From Burkholderia vietnamiensis LMG 10929 (lineage in GTDB: Bacteria; Pseudomonadota; Gammaproteobacteria; Burkholderiales; Burkholderiaceae): 64,000 bases of DNA. The DNA is taken from positions 620,001 to 684,000 of the forward strand of contig NZ_CP009631.1 in assembly GCF_000959445.1 (NCBI RefSeq), in the 5' to 3' direction. The notes under the pieces were generated by a model. The model searched no databases. It was not told the origin of the DNA and saw nothing but the letters and a program-made list of their open reading frames with translations. The position numbers were made by a program, and so were the translations under genes. Of this stretch, positions 26,261-34,666 are shown in pieces. Positions within the stretch are counted from its first letter, which is position 1. Every line of letters begins with the position of its first letter.

Positions 26261-27115
26261 TTGCGGATTGCCCCGTCGGGCTACCGACGCCATGCAGCAC
26301 AACTTCGCGATCCGTCGAAGCGCTGCGCCCGCGCGAAACGCGATGAGCTTTTGCAACCGGAGATCAAGCGTGTCTGGCAGGCCAACATGCAGGTCTACGG
26401 CGTGCCGAAGGTCTGGAAGCAGATGAACCGGGAAGGCATTGCAGTGGCACGCTGCACGGTCGGACGGTTGATGAAACTGCAGGGCTTGCGTGGCGCAGTT
26501 CGCGGTAAGCGTGTTCGCACGACGATTCCCGAGGTGACCGCGCCGCGCCCGCTGGACCGAGTCAACCGGCAGTTCAAGGCTGACCGACCGAATCAGCTCT
26601 GGGTGTCGGATTTTACGTATGTCTCGACATGGCAAGGCTGGCTGTACGTGGCATTCGTGATCGACGTGTTTGCCCGCCGTATTGTTGGCTGGCGCGTCAG
26701 CTCGTCGATGACCACGGACTTCGTTCTGGATGCACTTGAACAAGCGCTGTACGCCCGCCAACCGGGTGAGGACGGGACTTTGATTCATCATTCCGACAGA
26801 GGGTCTCAATACGTCAGCATCCGCTACAGCGAACGGCTGGCTGAGGCCGGCATCGAGCCGTCGGTCGGCAGCCGGGGCGACAGCTACGACAATGCGCTGG
26901 CCGAGACGATCAACGGCCTGTACAAGACGGAACTGATTCATCGGCGCGCCCCTTGGAAAACGAGGGAATCCGTCGAACTGGCAACGCTGGAATGGGTCGC
27001 CTGGTACAACCGTCATCGGCTGATGGAACCGCTCGGCTATATCCCGCCTGCTGAAGCTGAGGCAAACTACTACAGGCAACTCAGAAATGCCGCTGACGTG
27101 TCCGCATTAACTTAA
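26261..27115 (+). CDS. IS3-family transposase OrfB (DDE integrase domain)
   Basis: This is the catalytic part of the transposase. The frame is open from about 26162, in -1 phase to orfA, reading into [20 protein letters not shown]; the first ATG is at 26261. The rve-type DDE core has D in LWVSDFTYVSTWQG, D in IHHSDRGSQYVS and E in DNALAETINGLYKTEL. It ends inside the right inverted-repeat region. It appears intact and would normally be made as an OrfAB fusion. Confidence 0.93.
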   Translation: MRIAPSGYRRHAAQLRDPSKRCARAKRDELLQPEIKRVWQANMQVYGVPKVWKQMNREGIAVARCTVGRLMKLQGLRGAVRGKRVRTTIPEVTAPRPLDRVNRQFKADRPNQLWVSDFTYVSTWQGWLYVAFVIDVFARRIVGWRVSSSMTTDFVLDALEQALYARQPGEDGTLIHHSDRGSQYVSIRYSERLAEAGIEPSVGSRGDSYDNALAETINGLYKTELIHRRAPWKTRESVELATLEWVAWYNRHRLMEPLGYIPPAEAEANYYRQLRNAADVSALT

Positions 27116-27729
27116 ACCAACCAGCCTCCACGATTCCCGGTGCGGTTCACTATCTTCGTCTAGGCGGCGCTTGAGAAACCACTTTCTAGGCACATCTGGC
27201 GCCCTGGATAGCCATCGCAGGTCGTTGCCGCGGTAACAGGCAGCGATAATCGGTAACGTATCGATTTGTGCAAGTCGAATACACGTTGCCGTGCGACTCG
27301 TTTGGAAGATTTCAGCGAATTCGTTGATGTGCTTGAAACCAGGGCATCCAACGCTCTTAACCATCGGCTGCAGCAGCGGGCGCGGCATCAAAAGATGCGA
27401 TGCATATTCATCTGCGTGCTTCTCTTGCTCACTGTTCGACGCAAGATTGTCACTCGGGTCATCAACGCGACAGCGGAATGACTTGCCCCGATGCATTTCC
27501 CAATGACCGAGTTCGTGACCAATGGAAAAGCGCTCCCGTCCGACAACGTTTGACGGTCGAATGGTCGCGATGCCTCGATTTCCGACTCCCACAAGAGTTG
27601 CCTCACACCCCTCCAAGTCGTCGAACTCAACTTCGAGACCGGCGTCGTAGGCGAAAGCCCTGACATCCAACTCGTCAGGCGCGGTAATACCAAACTCTGC
27701 TATGAGATTTTCAGCTCGCTCCCCCGGAC

Positions 27730-27990
27730 TCATTGACCGTCATCCTCGCTTGAGTCCAGAGAGGCCTCTAGCCTCTTAAGCTGGGCATAGATTCGTCGCA
27801 GGTCGGACTCAGTCATCTCGTCCAGACCTCGCGCGGCTAGTGTATATCGGCCGTCGTTCGACGCTTTCCGTATATAGGCTTTGATGTCATCCAACTTGAC
27901 TTCGGGCTGGGCAGATACCCGCAGCCACCGGCTTCGCCCTTGTGCAAACATCGCGGCGCGAAGTTCTGAGTCTACGATTGCGCGCCAGTT
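27730..27990 (-). pseudogene. Truncated gene upstream of the ImmA/IrrE gene
   Basis: About 85 codons (ENWRAIVDSELRAAMFAQGRS ... EASLDSSEDDGQ) overlap the protease gene by ATGA, so the pair formed an operon. The partner of an ImmA/IrrE protease is often an XRE-type repressor, but no helix-turn-helix remains here. The N-terminus has been replaced by IS30-family transposase sequence read in another frame. An in-frame ATG at 28032 lies within that IS30 DNA. The original function cannot be stated. Confidence 0.6.
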
Positions 27991-28165
27991 CTCGTGTGAT
28001 CGTCGACGCGCTGCGGCCAAGCAGCCTTGCAATCGCTCTGACGCTCGTGTTCCGGGCCTTCTCGATCATGATCACCGCGCGCTCTTCGGCGCTCAGATGC
28101 TTGTAATTCGTCATCGCAACACCCTATCTCATCAAAGGTGTTGCACTTGAAGCTAGAGTCTAAGC
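27985..28165 (-). mobile_element. IS30-family transposase remnant (5' end only)
   Basis: A minus-strand frame from 28114 begins MTNYKHLSAEERAVIMIEKA and continues RAIARLLGRSASTITRELAR, the N-terminal helix-turn-helix of IS30-family transposases. It then runs out of family sequence at about residue 45. Upstream (28115-28160) is a short leader with the repeated GGTGTTGC, probably the element's terminal region. Only about 180 bp of an element normally near 1.1 kb remain, so a deletion removed its catalytic part and joined it to the small gene before the protease. Confidence 0.78.
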
Positions 28166-28168
28166 CCG

Positions 28169-28850
28169 ATGCAGGCGATATTCGGCTTTCGCGACCCACT
28201 GGTCCACTGGGAACGTGAGGCTCAAGCTGCGTTCCCGCCCATCGGCGCACTGCAGACCCCTTGGCGATGGCGACTCGCAGGCATGGACGCGCTGGGTGCC
28301 TGGCTACTTCAAGCCCGCGCGTCATTGCAGGCAGGTCAACCCGTGGACCTACGTGGGGCGCCAGAGGGAGTCCAGTGGGTTCAACTAACCCAAGGCACGG
28401 AGCTGCAGCAGCGACTAGTGGCCGCCCGGACAGAAGCTCCAAACCGAGATGGCCGCGTTCTCGTCATTGGCGACTCCGTCAATGTCAATGGTCGCCATCA
28501 ACTCACCATGCAGACGCCGGGCGCTACTTCCGTCGAGGCAGTCGATGAGAGACCTGGTGAACTTCGCCCGCCAGTTCGATTTGGCGAGTCCTAACGCGCT
28601 GCGACAAATTGCCGAGTTCGCGACTTCACTGATGACCGGGGTGGGTGCTACAAACTTACTCACGCGAGTCCAAACGATACGAGGCGGCCGAGCCCGCACG
28701 CCCGCGACACCTGCAGAAACCGCATCGCTTCGATTCCCTCGAAGGATCGCAATGGGTGGGAAAGAACCGACAGCCGAGTGCCATTTTCTGACGTTGGACG
28801 CCGTCAGCTCAGAGCTGCGAAAAAAAGGGCGCACATCTTGCTGCGAGCAG
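28169..28850 (+). pseudogene. UvrD-like helicase fragment, N-truncated and frameshifted
   Basis: The frame opens with MQAIFGFRDPLVHWEREAQAAF, which matches helicase superfamily 1 motif III (GDPMQAIFGF). LQTPWRWRLAGMDALGAWLL follows, like the motif after it in UvrD-type helicases of defence or repair loci. The true N-terminus (Walker A, motif II) is missing, cut at the IS30 remnant. Near 28544 the reading shifts by one base: VEAVD is continued by MRDLVNFARQFDLASPNALRQ in another frame. It is a double-damaged relic with no expected activity. Which helicase system it came from is not determinable here. Confidence 0.7.
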
Positions 28851-29065
28851 TCGCCTTAGCCACGTAGCATCGGCGTCGGCAGTTTAGAGCCAGGTGATTT
28901 TCGGCAGGGGTAGAGCGGGGCTTCAAAGAACAGGGAGCAAAACGGAGAGCCTGAATTGGCGCGCTCCAAACATGGGAAATCTGCATCGGTCCGCGGTGCA
29001 ATTTCCGTACGAGCCCACGCGGCGCCAGCAACACCCCGGCAACCCCTTGATTTTTAATGTATTTT

Positions 29066-29141
29066 TGGCGCGCCCGGCTGGGATCGAACCAGCAACCCCT
29101 GCCTTCGGAGGGCAGTACTCTATCCATTGAGCTACGGGCGC
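29066..29141 (-). tRNA. tRNA-Arg, anticodon CCG
   Basis: A 76-base minus-strand tRNA. The acceptor stem is GCGCCCG pairing with CGGGCGC, then discriminator G and encoded CCA. The D arm is AGCTCAATGGATAGAGT, the anticodon stem-loop is CTGCC-CTCCGAA-GGCAG with CCG as anticodon, and the T arm contains GGTTCGATCC. Its 3' end points to the accessory patch at 25-29 kb, the usual geometry for islands integrated at tRNA 3' ends. Confidence 0.96.
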
Positions 29142-29399
29142 ATATGACAGTGACGACGGTGAAACGACCCCGATAAACCAGTCGCCACCGTTGGCGAGAC
29201 GGCAAGGATACCCGGTTTCCCATGACGCGTCCACCTCGCGCCCGAATCCCCGTCCGGCCGGCTTCCCGTGCGGGTAAACACGCGCCGCCGCGCCGCTCGC
29301 CGTGATGTAAACGTTCCGTCTATAATCGTCCGTGCTTCATTGGACTGCCATTTTGCCGTTGCACCGCGCACAATTCCTAATCACGGAGACGAGGCAAGC

Positions 29400-30284
29400 A
29401 TGAGCGAAGCACCCCACGAATCTCCCGTCAAAACTCCCGGGCAGCTGATTGCCGTTGTCATCGCGTCATTCGCCATTCCGATCGCCCTGATCGTCCTGTT
29501 CGCCAGCTATGCCAACCACGCGTTCCGTTCGGGCGCGGGCACCGACGCGCTCTCCGACCAGCAGGTCGCCGCACGCATCGCGCCGATCGCGCAGGTCGAG
29601 GTGAAGGACGCCAACGCGCCTCGCACCTACAAGACAGGCGAGGAAGTCTACAAAGCCGTGTGCGTGACCTGTCACGGCACCGGCGCGGCCGGTGCGCCGA
29701 AGTTCGGCAACAAGGACGACTGGGCGCCGCGCATCGCGCAGGGCTACGACACGCTGCTGAAGACCGCGCTGTCGGGCAAGGGCGCAATGCCACCGCGCGG
29801 CGGCACGAACCCCGACGACGTCAGCGATTATGAAATCGCCCGCGCGATCGTCTACATGACCAACAACGCAGGAGCGAACTTCGCCGAACCCGCCGCGCCG
29901 GCCGCCAACGCTACACCGGCCGCGGGCGGCGCATCGGGTGCAGCAGGCGCATCGAACGCACAGGCCGCCGCGGCAATGGCCGCGATCGCCGCGATTCCGA
30001 AGGCCGGCGACACGCCCGCGGCCGCGCCGACCAGCGCCGACGCCGCCTCGGCCGGCAAGGCGCTGTACACGCAGGTATGCCAGGCCTGTCACGCAGCGGG
30101 CGTGCTCGGCGCACCGAAATTCGGCAGCAAGGAGGACTGGGCGCCGCGCCTGAAGGACTCGATGGACACCGTCTACAACTTCGCGCTGCACGGCAAGGGG
30201 GCGATGCCGCCGAAGGGTGGCTCGAACGCGTCCGACGCCGACGTGAAGGCGGCCGTCGACTACATGGTCAACGCGGCGAAGTAA
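29400..30284 (+). CDS. Di-haem cytochrome c (cytochrome c5-like), membrane anchored
   Basis: A 294-residue protein with one N-terminal transmembrane anchor (QLIAVVIASFAIPIALIVLF, about residues 18-38) and two periplasmic cytochrome c domains. Each domain has one CxxCH haem site, CVTCHGTG and CQACHAAG, and an AMPPRGG/AMPPKGG segment with the distal Met. An Ala-rich linker joins them. It would shuttle electrons in the periplasm; the partner oxidase is not in the window. The start ATG at 29400 follows a GGAGACGAGG sequence. It is followed by a strong bidirectional terminator shared with rep. Confidence 0.92.
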   Translation: MSEAPHESPVKTPGQLIAVVIASFAIPIALIVLFASYANHAFRSGAGTDALSDQQVAARIAPIAQVEVKDANAPRTYKTGEEVYKAVCVTCHGTGAAGAPKFGNKDDWAPRIAQGYDTLLKTALSGKGAMPPRGGTNPDDVSDYEIARAIVYMTNNAGANFAEPAAPAANATPAAGGASGAAGASNAQAAAAMAAIAAIPKAGDTPAAAPTSADAASAGKALYTQVCQACHAAGVLGAPKFGSKEDWAPRLKDSMDTVYNFALHGKGAMPPKGGSNASDADVKAAVDYMVNAAK

Positions 30285-30302
30285 CGCGCTCGCCGGCCAA
30301 CG

Positions 30303-30346
30303 GAAAAAACCCCCGCGATGCACGCGCATCGCGGGGGTTTCTTTTT
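30303..30346. terminator. Bidirectional terminator between cytochrome c and rep
   Basis: The 12-base stem CCCCCGCGATGC / GCATCGCGGGGG with an ACGC loop is flanked by A6 on the left and T-rich sequence on the right. It suits termination of both convergent genes. Confidence 0.9.
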
Positions 30347-30398
30347 ACCGGGCTGGCAGATCGAGCGTCGCCTCGGAACGGCGCAACGATTCGCGGAA

Positions 30399-32486
30399 TT
30401 ACTTCTGCAACAACGCCTTCAAACTCGCGAGCCGGTCCTTCGGCGTCATCGGCGCTTCCTCCGGCGTCGGCGGCGGCGCTTCGTCGAGCCCCATCTCGGG
30501 GATGAAGCGCGACGGCTCGCACACCACCGTCTCCCGCGCCCGCTTGCGCTTCTTGCACCAGTTCAGATGCAGGCTGCGCTGCGCGCGCGTGATCGCGACG
30601 TACATCAGCCGGCGCTCCTCCTCGATCCGTTCGCTGTCGACCGGGCCGTCGTCGTCGCTGCCGCCGCGGTGCGGCATGATCCCTTCCTCGACGCCGACCA
30701 GGAACACGTGCGGATACTCGAGCCCCTTCGACGCATGCACCGTCGACAGACGCACCGCGTCCGGGTCCTCGTCCTTGCCTTCGAGCATCGACATCAGCGC
30801 GACCGTCTGAATCAGCCCGAGCAGATTCTTGCCGGTGTCCGCCAGCCCGTCCGCGTTGTGAAAGCCCTCGGCCTCGCCGTCCACGGCTTCGGTCTCCGGC
30901 TTGGTGCCCTTGCGCTTCAGCCATTCGAGGAATTCGAGCACGTTCTGCCATTTCGACTGCGCCTGCCGCTCGTCGAACGCGTCGTACAGGTACGCCTCGT
31001 AGTGAATGGCGTCCATCATGTCGTCGAGCACGACGCTCGCCGGCTCCTTGTCCGCACGCTCGGTCAGGCGCTGGATGAAGTCGCAAAACATCCGCAGCGG
31101 CTCGACCTGGCGCGCCGACAGCCGCGCCTCGATCCCGCCCATGTACACGGCCTCGAACAGCGACACCTTCGCCTGCCCCGCGAACGAGCCGAGCGCCTCC
31201 AGCGTCGTGTTGCCGATCCCGCGGCGCGGCGTCGTGACCGCGCGGATGAACGCGGGATCGTCGTCGGCGTTCGCGATCAGCCGCAGATACGCGCACAGGT
31301 CCTTGATCTCCGCCTTGTCGAAGAACGACTGGCCGCCCGACAGCACGTACGGAATCCGCTCGCGCCGCAGCACCTGCTCGAAGATCCGCGCCTGGAAGTT
31401 GCCGCGATACAGGATCGCGTAATCGCGAAACTGCGCGCGCCGCTCGAACTTGTGCGCGGACAGCCGGAACACGACCGATTCGGCCTCGTGCTCCTCGTCG
31501 TTGCACGGCGTGACGGTGATCGAATCGCCCATCCCGTGCTCGGACCACAGCTTCTTCTCGAACAGCTTCGGGTTGTTCGCGATCACGTTGTTCGCGGCGG
31601 TCAGGATCCGCACCGTCGACCGGTAGTTCTGCTCGAGCTTGATCACGTGCAGCTTCGGGAAATCCTTGCCGAGCTGCGCGAGGTTCTCGAGCGTCGCGCC
31701 GCGCCAGCCGTAGATCGCCTGATCGTCGTCGCCGACCGCCGTGAACGCGGCGCGCGGGCCGGCCAGCAGCTTCAGCAGCTCGTACTGGCACGCGTTGGTG
31801 TCCTGGTATTCGTCGATCAGCAGGTAGCGCAGCTTGTTCTGCCAGCGGTCGCGCACCTGCTCGTTGTTCGCGAACAGCTCGGCCGGCAGGCGGATCAGGT
31901 CGTCGAAATCGACGGCCTGGTACGCGTGCAGCGTCGCGACGTAGTTGCGGTAGACGAGCGCGGCCTGGTGTTCGTCCTCGTTGGCCGCGATGGTCATCGC
32001 CTCCTCGGGCATGATCAGGCCGTTCTTCCACAGCGAGATGGTGCTCTGGATCTTGCGGATCAGCCCCTTGTCGGTGGTGCCGATCTGCTCCTGGATCATG
32101 CCGAAACAGTCGTCCGAATCCATGATCGAGAACTGCGGCTTCAGGCCCACGTGCTCGGCTTCCTGACGCAGGATCTGCACGCCGAGCGAGTGGAACGTGC
32201 ACACGGTGAGCTGGTTGACGGGCACCTTGCGGCCTTCCTTGCCGGGCGTGGTGAGCGTCTTGCCCTCCAGCAGCTTCGACACGCGCTCGCGCATCTCGGC
32301 GGCCGCCTTGTTCGTGAAGGTGACGGCCGCGATGTGGCGCGGCTCGAAGCCTTTCGCTTCGATCAGGTGCGCGATCTTCTGCGTGATCACGCGGGTCTTG
32401 CCGCTGCCCGCGCCGGCGAGCACGAGGCAGGGACCGTCGAGGTAGCGCACCGCTTCGTTCTGAGCGGGGTTGAGGCCTGCGGACAT
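30399..32486 (-). CDS. rep: ATP-dependent DNA helicase Rep
   Basis: A 695-residue superfamily 1A helicase that unwinds DNA 3'-5' and helps replication forks pass blocks. Motifs in order are Walker A LAGAGSGKTRV (residues 23-33), TFTNKAAAEM (Ia), DEYQDTN (II), GDDDQAIYGWRGA (III), LEQNYRST (IV), TVHASKGLEYPHVF (V) and YVAITRAQ (VI). Gly-Asp-Asp-Asp-Gln and the NPAQNEAVRYLDGPCLV start resemble Rep more than UvrD. The start was placed at MSAGLNPAQ; the open frame extends upstream without family content. It is divergent from the TPR-GT2 gene. Confidence 0.93.
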   Translation of the reverse strand: MSAGLNPAQNEAVRYLDGPCLVLAGAGSGKTRVITQKIAHLIEAKGFEPRHIAAVTFTNKAAAEMRERVSKLLEGKTLTTPGKEGRKVPVNQLTVCTFHSLGVQILRQEAEHVGLKPQFSIMDSDDCFGMIQEQIGTTDKGLIRKIQSTISLWKNGLIMPEEAMTIAANEDEHQAALVYRNYVATLHAYQAVDFDDLIRLPAELFANNEQVRDRWQNKLRYLLIDEYQDTNACQYELLKLLAGPRAAFTAVGDDDQAIYGWRGATLENLAQLGKDFPKLHVIKLEQNYRSTVRILTAANNVIANNPKLFEKKLWSEHGMGDSITVTPCNDEEHEAESVVFRLSAHKFERRAQFRDYAILYRGNFQARIFEQVLRRERIPYVLSGGQSFFDKAEIKDLCAYLRLIANADDDPAFIRAVTTPRRGIGNTTLEALGSFAGQAKVSLFEAVYMGGIEARLSARQVEPLRMFCDFIQRLTERADKEPASVVLDDMMDAIHYEAYLYDAFDERQAQSKWQNVLEFLEWLKRKGTKPETEAVDGEAEGFHNADGLADTGKNLLGLIQTVALMSMLEGKDEDPDAVRLSTVHASKGLEYPHVFLVGVEEGIMPHRGGSDDDGPVDSERIEEERRLMYVAITRAQRSLHLNWCKKRKRARETVVCEPSRFIPEMGLDEAPPPTPEEAPMTPKDRLASLKALLQK

Positions 32487-32784
32487 GATGGCGGATGATG
32501 TTGCGGTTGACGGCGGAGCGCCGGGAGGATGCCGCGCGCGCGACGGCTGGCATGCAGGCTCACGCACGGGCAGGACGCGCATGTTAACACGTCGGCGGCG
32601 GCCGGCGCAGAACGAATCCCCCGTCGGCAAGTCGAAATGGAGTCCGCATTCGCGCCCTGTTTCTGTAATCAGCACCGATGCGCGAGACGCCCGCGCGCCC
32701 CGCGTCGGAACATACGGCGAACATCGGAACAGGCAGTGCATTTCCCCTCTATTCGGTCCATTGGAACACTCAGGAATAGGCAAC

Positions 32785-34284
32785 ATGGGCGACACGTCGG
32801 CGCGTACGTCCGCCGCCCCTTCCATCTGCCATTATCGAATTCCCGCCGCCATGCACGACACCGTCATCGCCGCCCCCGAAGCCGAACTGACTCGCGCAGC
32901 CGCACTTCATGCCGCCGGCTCGCTACAGGACGCGGAGCAGGCCTTTCGCAATATCCTTGAGTCGCATCCCGAACACGCCGACACGCATCATCGGCTCGCG
33001 ATTGTGCTCGAACAACTGAACCAGCGCGACACCGCGCTGCAGCACTTCCAAGCAGCCGTGGCAGCTGAGCCTTCGCAACGGCGCTACTGGACCGCATGTA
33101 TCGACGCACTCGCGCGCGACGGCCAGACCGACATGGCTCGCGAACTTGTGGCCCAGGCGCGCCGGCACGGCATCGATGCACTGGCACTCGAACTTGCGCA
33201 AGCCGACGTGCCGTCTGCATCCGCCGAGGATCTGACAACTGTGCTCGCCGAATTCATGAGCACGCTCGCGGTGCTGCTCGATAAGCGACAATTCGCACAG
33301 GCGGAAAACATTGCCAGCCAACTGACTGAGTGGATGCCGGATGTGGGCTTGGGCTGGCGAGCGCTGGCTGTCGCACGCATCCAGCAGGAACGCCACGCGG
33401 AGGCTCTGGTGCCGCTGCGCAAGGCAGCTTCGCTGATGCCGGACGATGCTGATACGCAGCGCGACCTCGCGGCACTCGAAGCACACGTGACGGCCATCCT
33501 GCAGGCCCCGCAGTCAGCCGCCGACGCTGCGCTGCCAAATGCCGCACTTTGCGCTACGTTGCCAGGGAGCCGCCAGTTCCGGCATCTCGCGGGAGGTATT
33601 GTCGCGACGATACCGATATTGATTCCGACCTTCAACAATCCGACCTATACGCGCCGGATGGTCGCCCAGCTCCAAGCTCGCGGCCTGCGCAACATCTTTA
33701 TCGTCGACAACGCATCGAGCGCCCCGGACATGCTCGCATTCCTCGACGCGGCGCAGGATGACGCAACTGTCGTCCGCCTCCCTCACAATGCGGGCCCGCG
33801 TGACCTGTTTCAGTCGCCCGCCAACTACGCGCGCCTGCCGGACATTTTCTGCATCACGGACCCCGATCTCGCACTGAACGAGGCCCTGCCGAACGAGTTC
33901 CTGCTCGAATTGATCGACGCAACCGAAATGTTCAAGGTCGGCAAGGCTGGTTTCGCGCTCGATATCTCCCAGCCCGAGCTGATGAAACAGGCGTCCGTCG
34001 TCTGCGGTGACCAACGCTATACGACGATCGAATGGGAATCGCGCTTCTGGCAACATCATGTCGCCAACACTGCCGCCGGCGACCCAATCTACAACGCGCC
34101 GATTGATACCACGTTCGCGGTCTACAACAAGCGCTACTTCCGCCCGGAGGCACATATCTGCGGCGTTCGGTTCGCCGGTCGCTATACATGCAAGCACCTG
34201 CCCTGGTACAAGGACACCGGTCTGCCGGAGGCGGAAATGCAGTACTACCGCGACCATCAGAAGTGGTCGAACTATCTGACGTAA
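32785..34284 (+). CDS. TPR-repeat protein fused to a GT2-like glycosyltransferase domain
   Basis: A 499-residue protein. Residues ~25-240 form TPR-like helical repeats (AALHAAGSLQDAEQAFRNIL, HRLAIVLEQLNQRDTALQHF). Residues ~270-499 resemble a GT-A glycosyltransferase: PILIPTFNNPTYTRRMVAQL at its start, FIVDNASS, and IFCITDPDLAL with an acidic DPD motif in the DXD position. The C-terminus ends WYKDTGLPEAEMQYYRDHQKWS. The start chosen has AGGAATAGG upstream; a second ATG 22 codons later (MHDTVIAAP) is possible. Like the GT41 triplet it pairs TPRs with a transferase, but its catalytic family differs. Substrate unknown. Confidence 0.78.
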   Translation: MGDTSARTSAAPSICHYRIPAAMHDTVIAAPEAELTRAAALHAAGSLQDAEQAFRNILESHPEHADTHHRLAIVLEQLNQRDTALQHFQAAVAAEPSQRRYWTACIDALARDGQTDMARELVAQARRHGIDALALELAQADVPSASAEDLTTVLAEFMSTLAVLLDKRQFAQAENIASQLTEWMPDVGLGWRALAVARIQQERHAEALVPLRKAASLMPDDADTQRDLAALEAHVTAILQAPQSAADAALPNAALCATLPGSRQFRHLAGGIVATIPILIPTFNNPTYTRRMVAQLQARGLRNIFIVDNASSAPDMLAFLDAAQDDATVVRLPHNAGPRDLFQSPANYARLPDIFCITDPDLALNEALPNEFLLELIDATEMFKVGKAGFALDISQPELMKQASVVCGDQRYTTIEWESRFWQHHVANTAAGDPIYNAPIDTTFAVYNKRYFRPEAHICGVRFAGRYTCKHLPWYKDTGLPEAEMQYYRDHQKWSNYLT

Positions 34285-34666
34285 TGCCGGGCGCGCCGCA
34301 CATCGATCAATTCCCGCGTGCCACGCTCTCTGGCCGGCTCGGTAACCCGCATATGCTCGGCACCAAGATAGATGCTGAAGCCATTGCGCGACGCCCCACC
34401 CGTGACGTTGCTCGATTCGACACGGATGCCAACCCGTTATCCGACCGAATCGCATGCGCCGATGGCTGACACGCTGAAAACGGTCGAGGCTAGCACCGGC
34501 TGCCACGCATTAGCTTCAGCCATCATCCCGTTCAGCCCATCGCCGCGTTGCGGCGCTATCCGTTCCGCCACCGCCCGCTCGTACCGGCGGGGTCGTGCCA
34601 CAATAGCCGTCTACACGGCCTGTGCCCGCACCGCCTTGCCCCTTTCGTACGCAGCCAGGAATTGCC
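34285..34666. other. Non-coding interval, possible gene relic
   Basis: About 380 bases between the TPR-GT2 and oxidoreductase genes. On the minus strand near 34290-34430 a GC3-rich frame reads GIRVESSNVTGGASRNGFSI and onward without a start, which may be a relic of an older gene. I see no complete gene, RNA or repeat. Confidence 0.3.

Larger units (their letters stand above)
25828..27149 (+). mobile_element. Complete IS3-family insertion sequence (1322 bp)
   Basis: The ends are 27-base imperfect inverted repeats, beginning TGAACCGCCCCGAG on the left and TGAACCGCACCGGG on the right (reverse complement), both ending GTGGAGGCT. Flanking bases are CTA on both sides, a 3-bp target duplication typical of IS3-family transposition. 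Two overlapping transposase frames fill the element in the plus direction. The clean duplication and intact frames suggest recent insertion. The exact IS name needs a database comparison. Confidence 0.93.
25578..27733 (-). pseudogene. ImmA/IrrE-type metallopeptidase gene split by an IS3-family insertion
   Basis: The 5' part (27733 to 27150) encodes MSPGERAENLIAEFG... with the zinc-protease motif SIGHELGHWEMH (HExxH) and a downstream EKHADEYASHLLMP, typical of ImmA/IrrE proteases that cleave phage-type repressors. The frame ends abruptly at LKRRLDED. Removing the insertion and one copy of the CTA duplication joins that Asp codon in frame to SFAYDVLQHGREAQG... on the other side, giving an uninterrupted 276-residue protein ending YSSGTR at 25578. 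The gene was therefore intact before the insertion. As it stands, the IS adds only a few codons (EPHRESWRLVGLS) before a stop, so the N-terminal protease domain may still be made. It overlaps the preceding small gene by 4 bases. Confidence 0.88.

Noticed and set aside
25673-27079. Minus-strand frame through the IS3 element
   Set aside because: It runs antisense to orfA and orfB, which carry DDE motifs. It exists only because of the IS composition.
27887-28114. 75-codon frame starting MTNYKHLSAEER as an intact gene
   Set aside because: Only its first ~45 residues match IS30 transposases. The rest is a different frame of the neighbouring gene, so it is a remnant.
25000-29066. Duplicated tRNA-Arg 3' end marking the far end of an island
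   Set aside because: Apart from a short TTGGCGCGC match at ~28955 I found no convincing second copy, so no attachment site is called.
32487-32825. N-terminal extension of Rep to 808 residues
   Set aside because: The added residues have no helicase content and overlap the divergent promoter region. MSAGLNPAQ is the family start.
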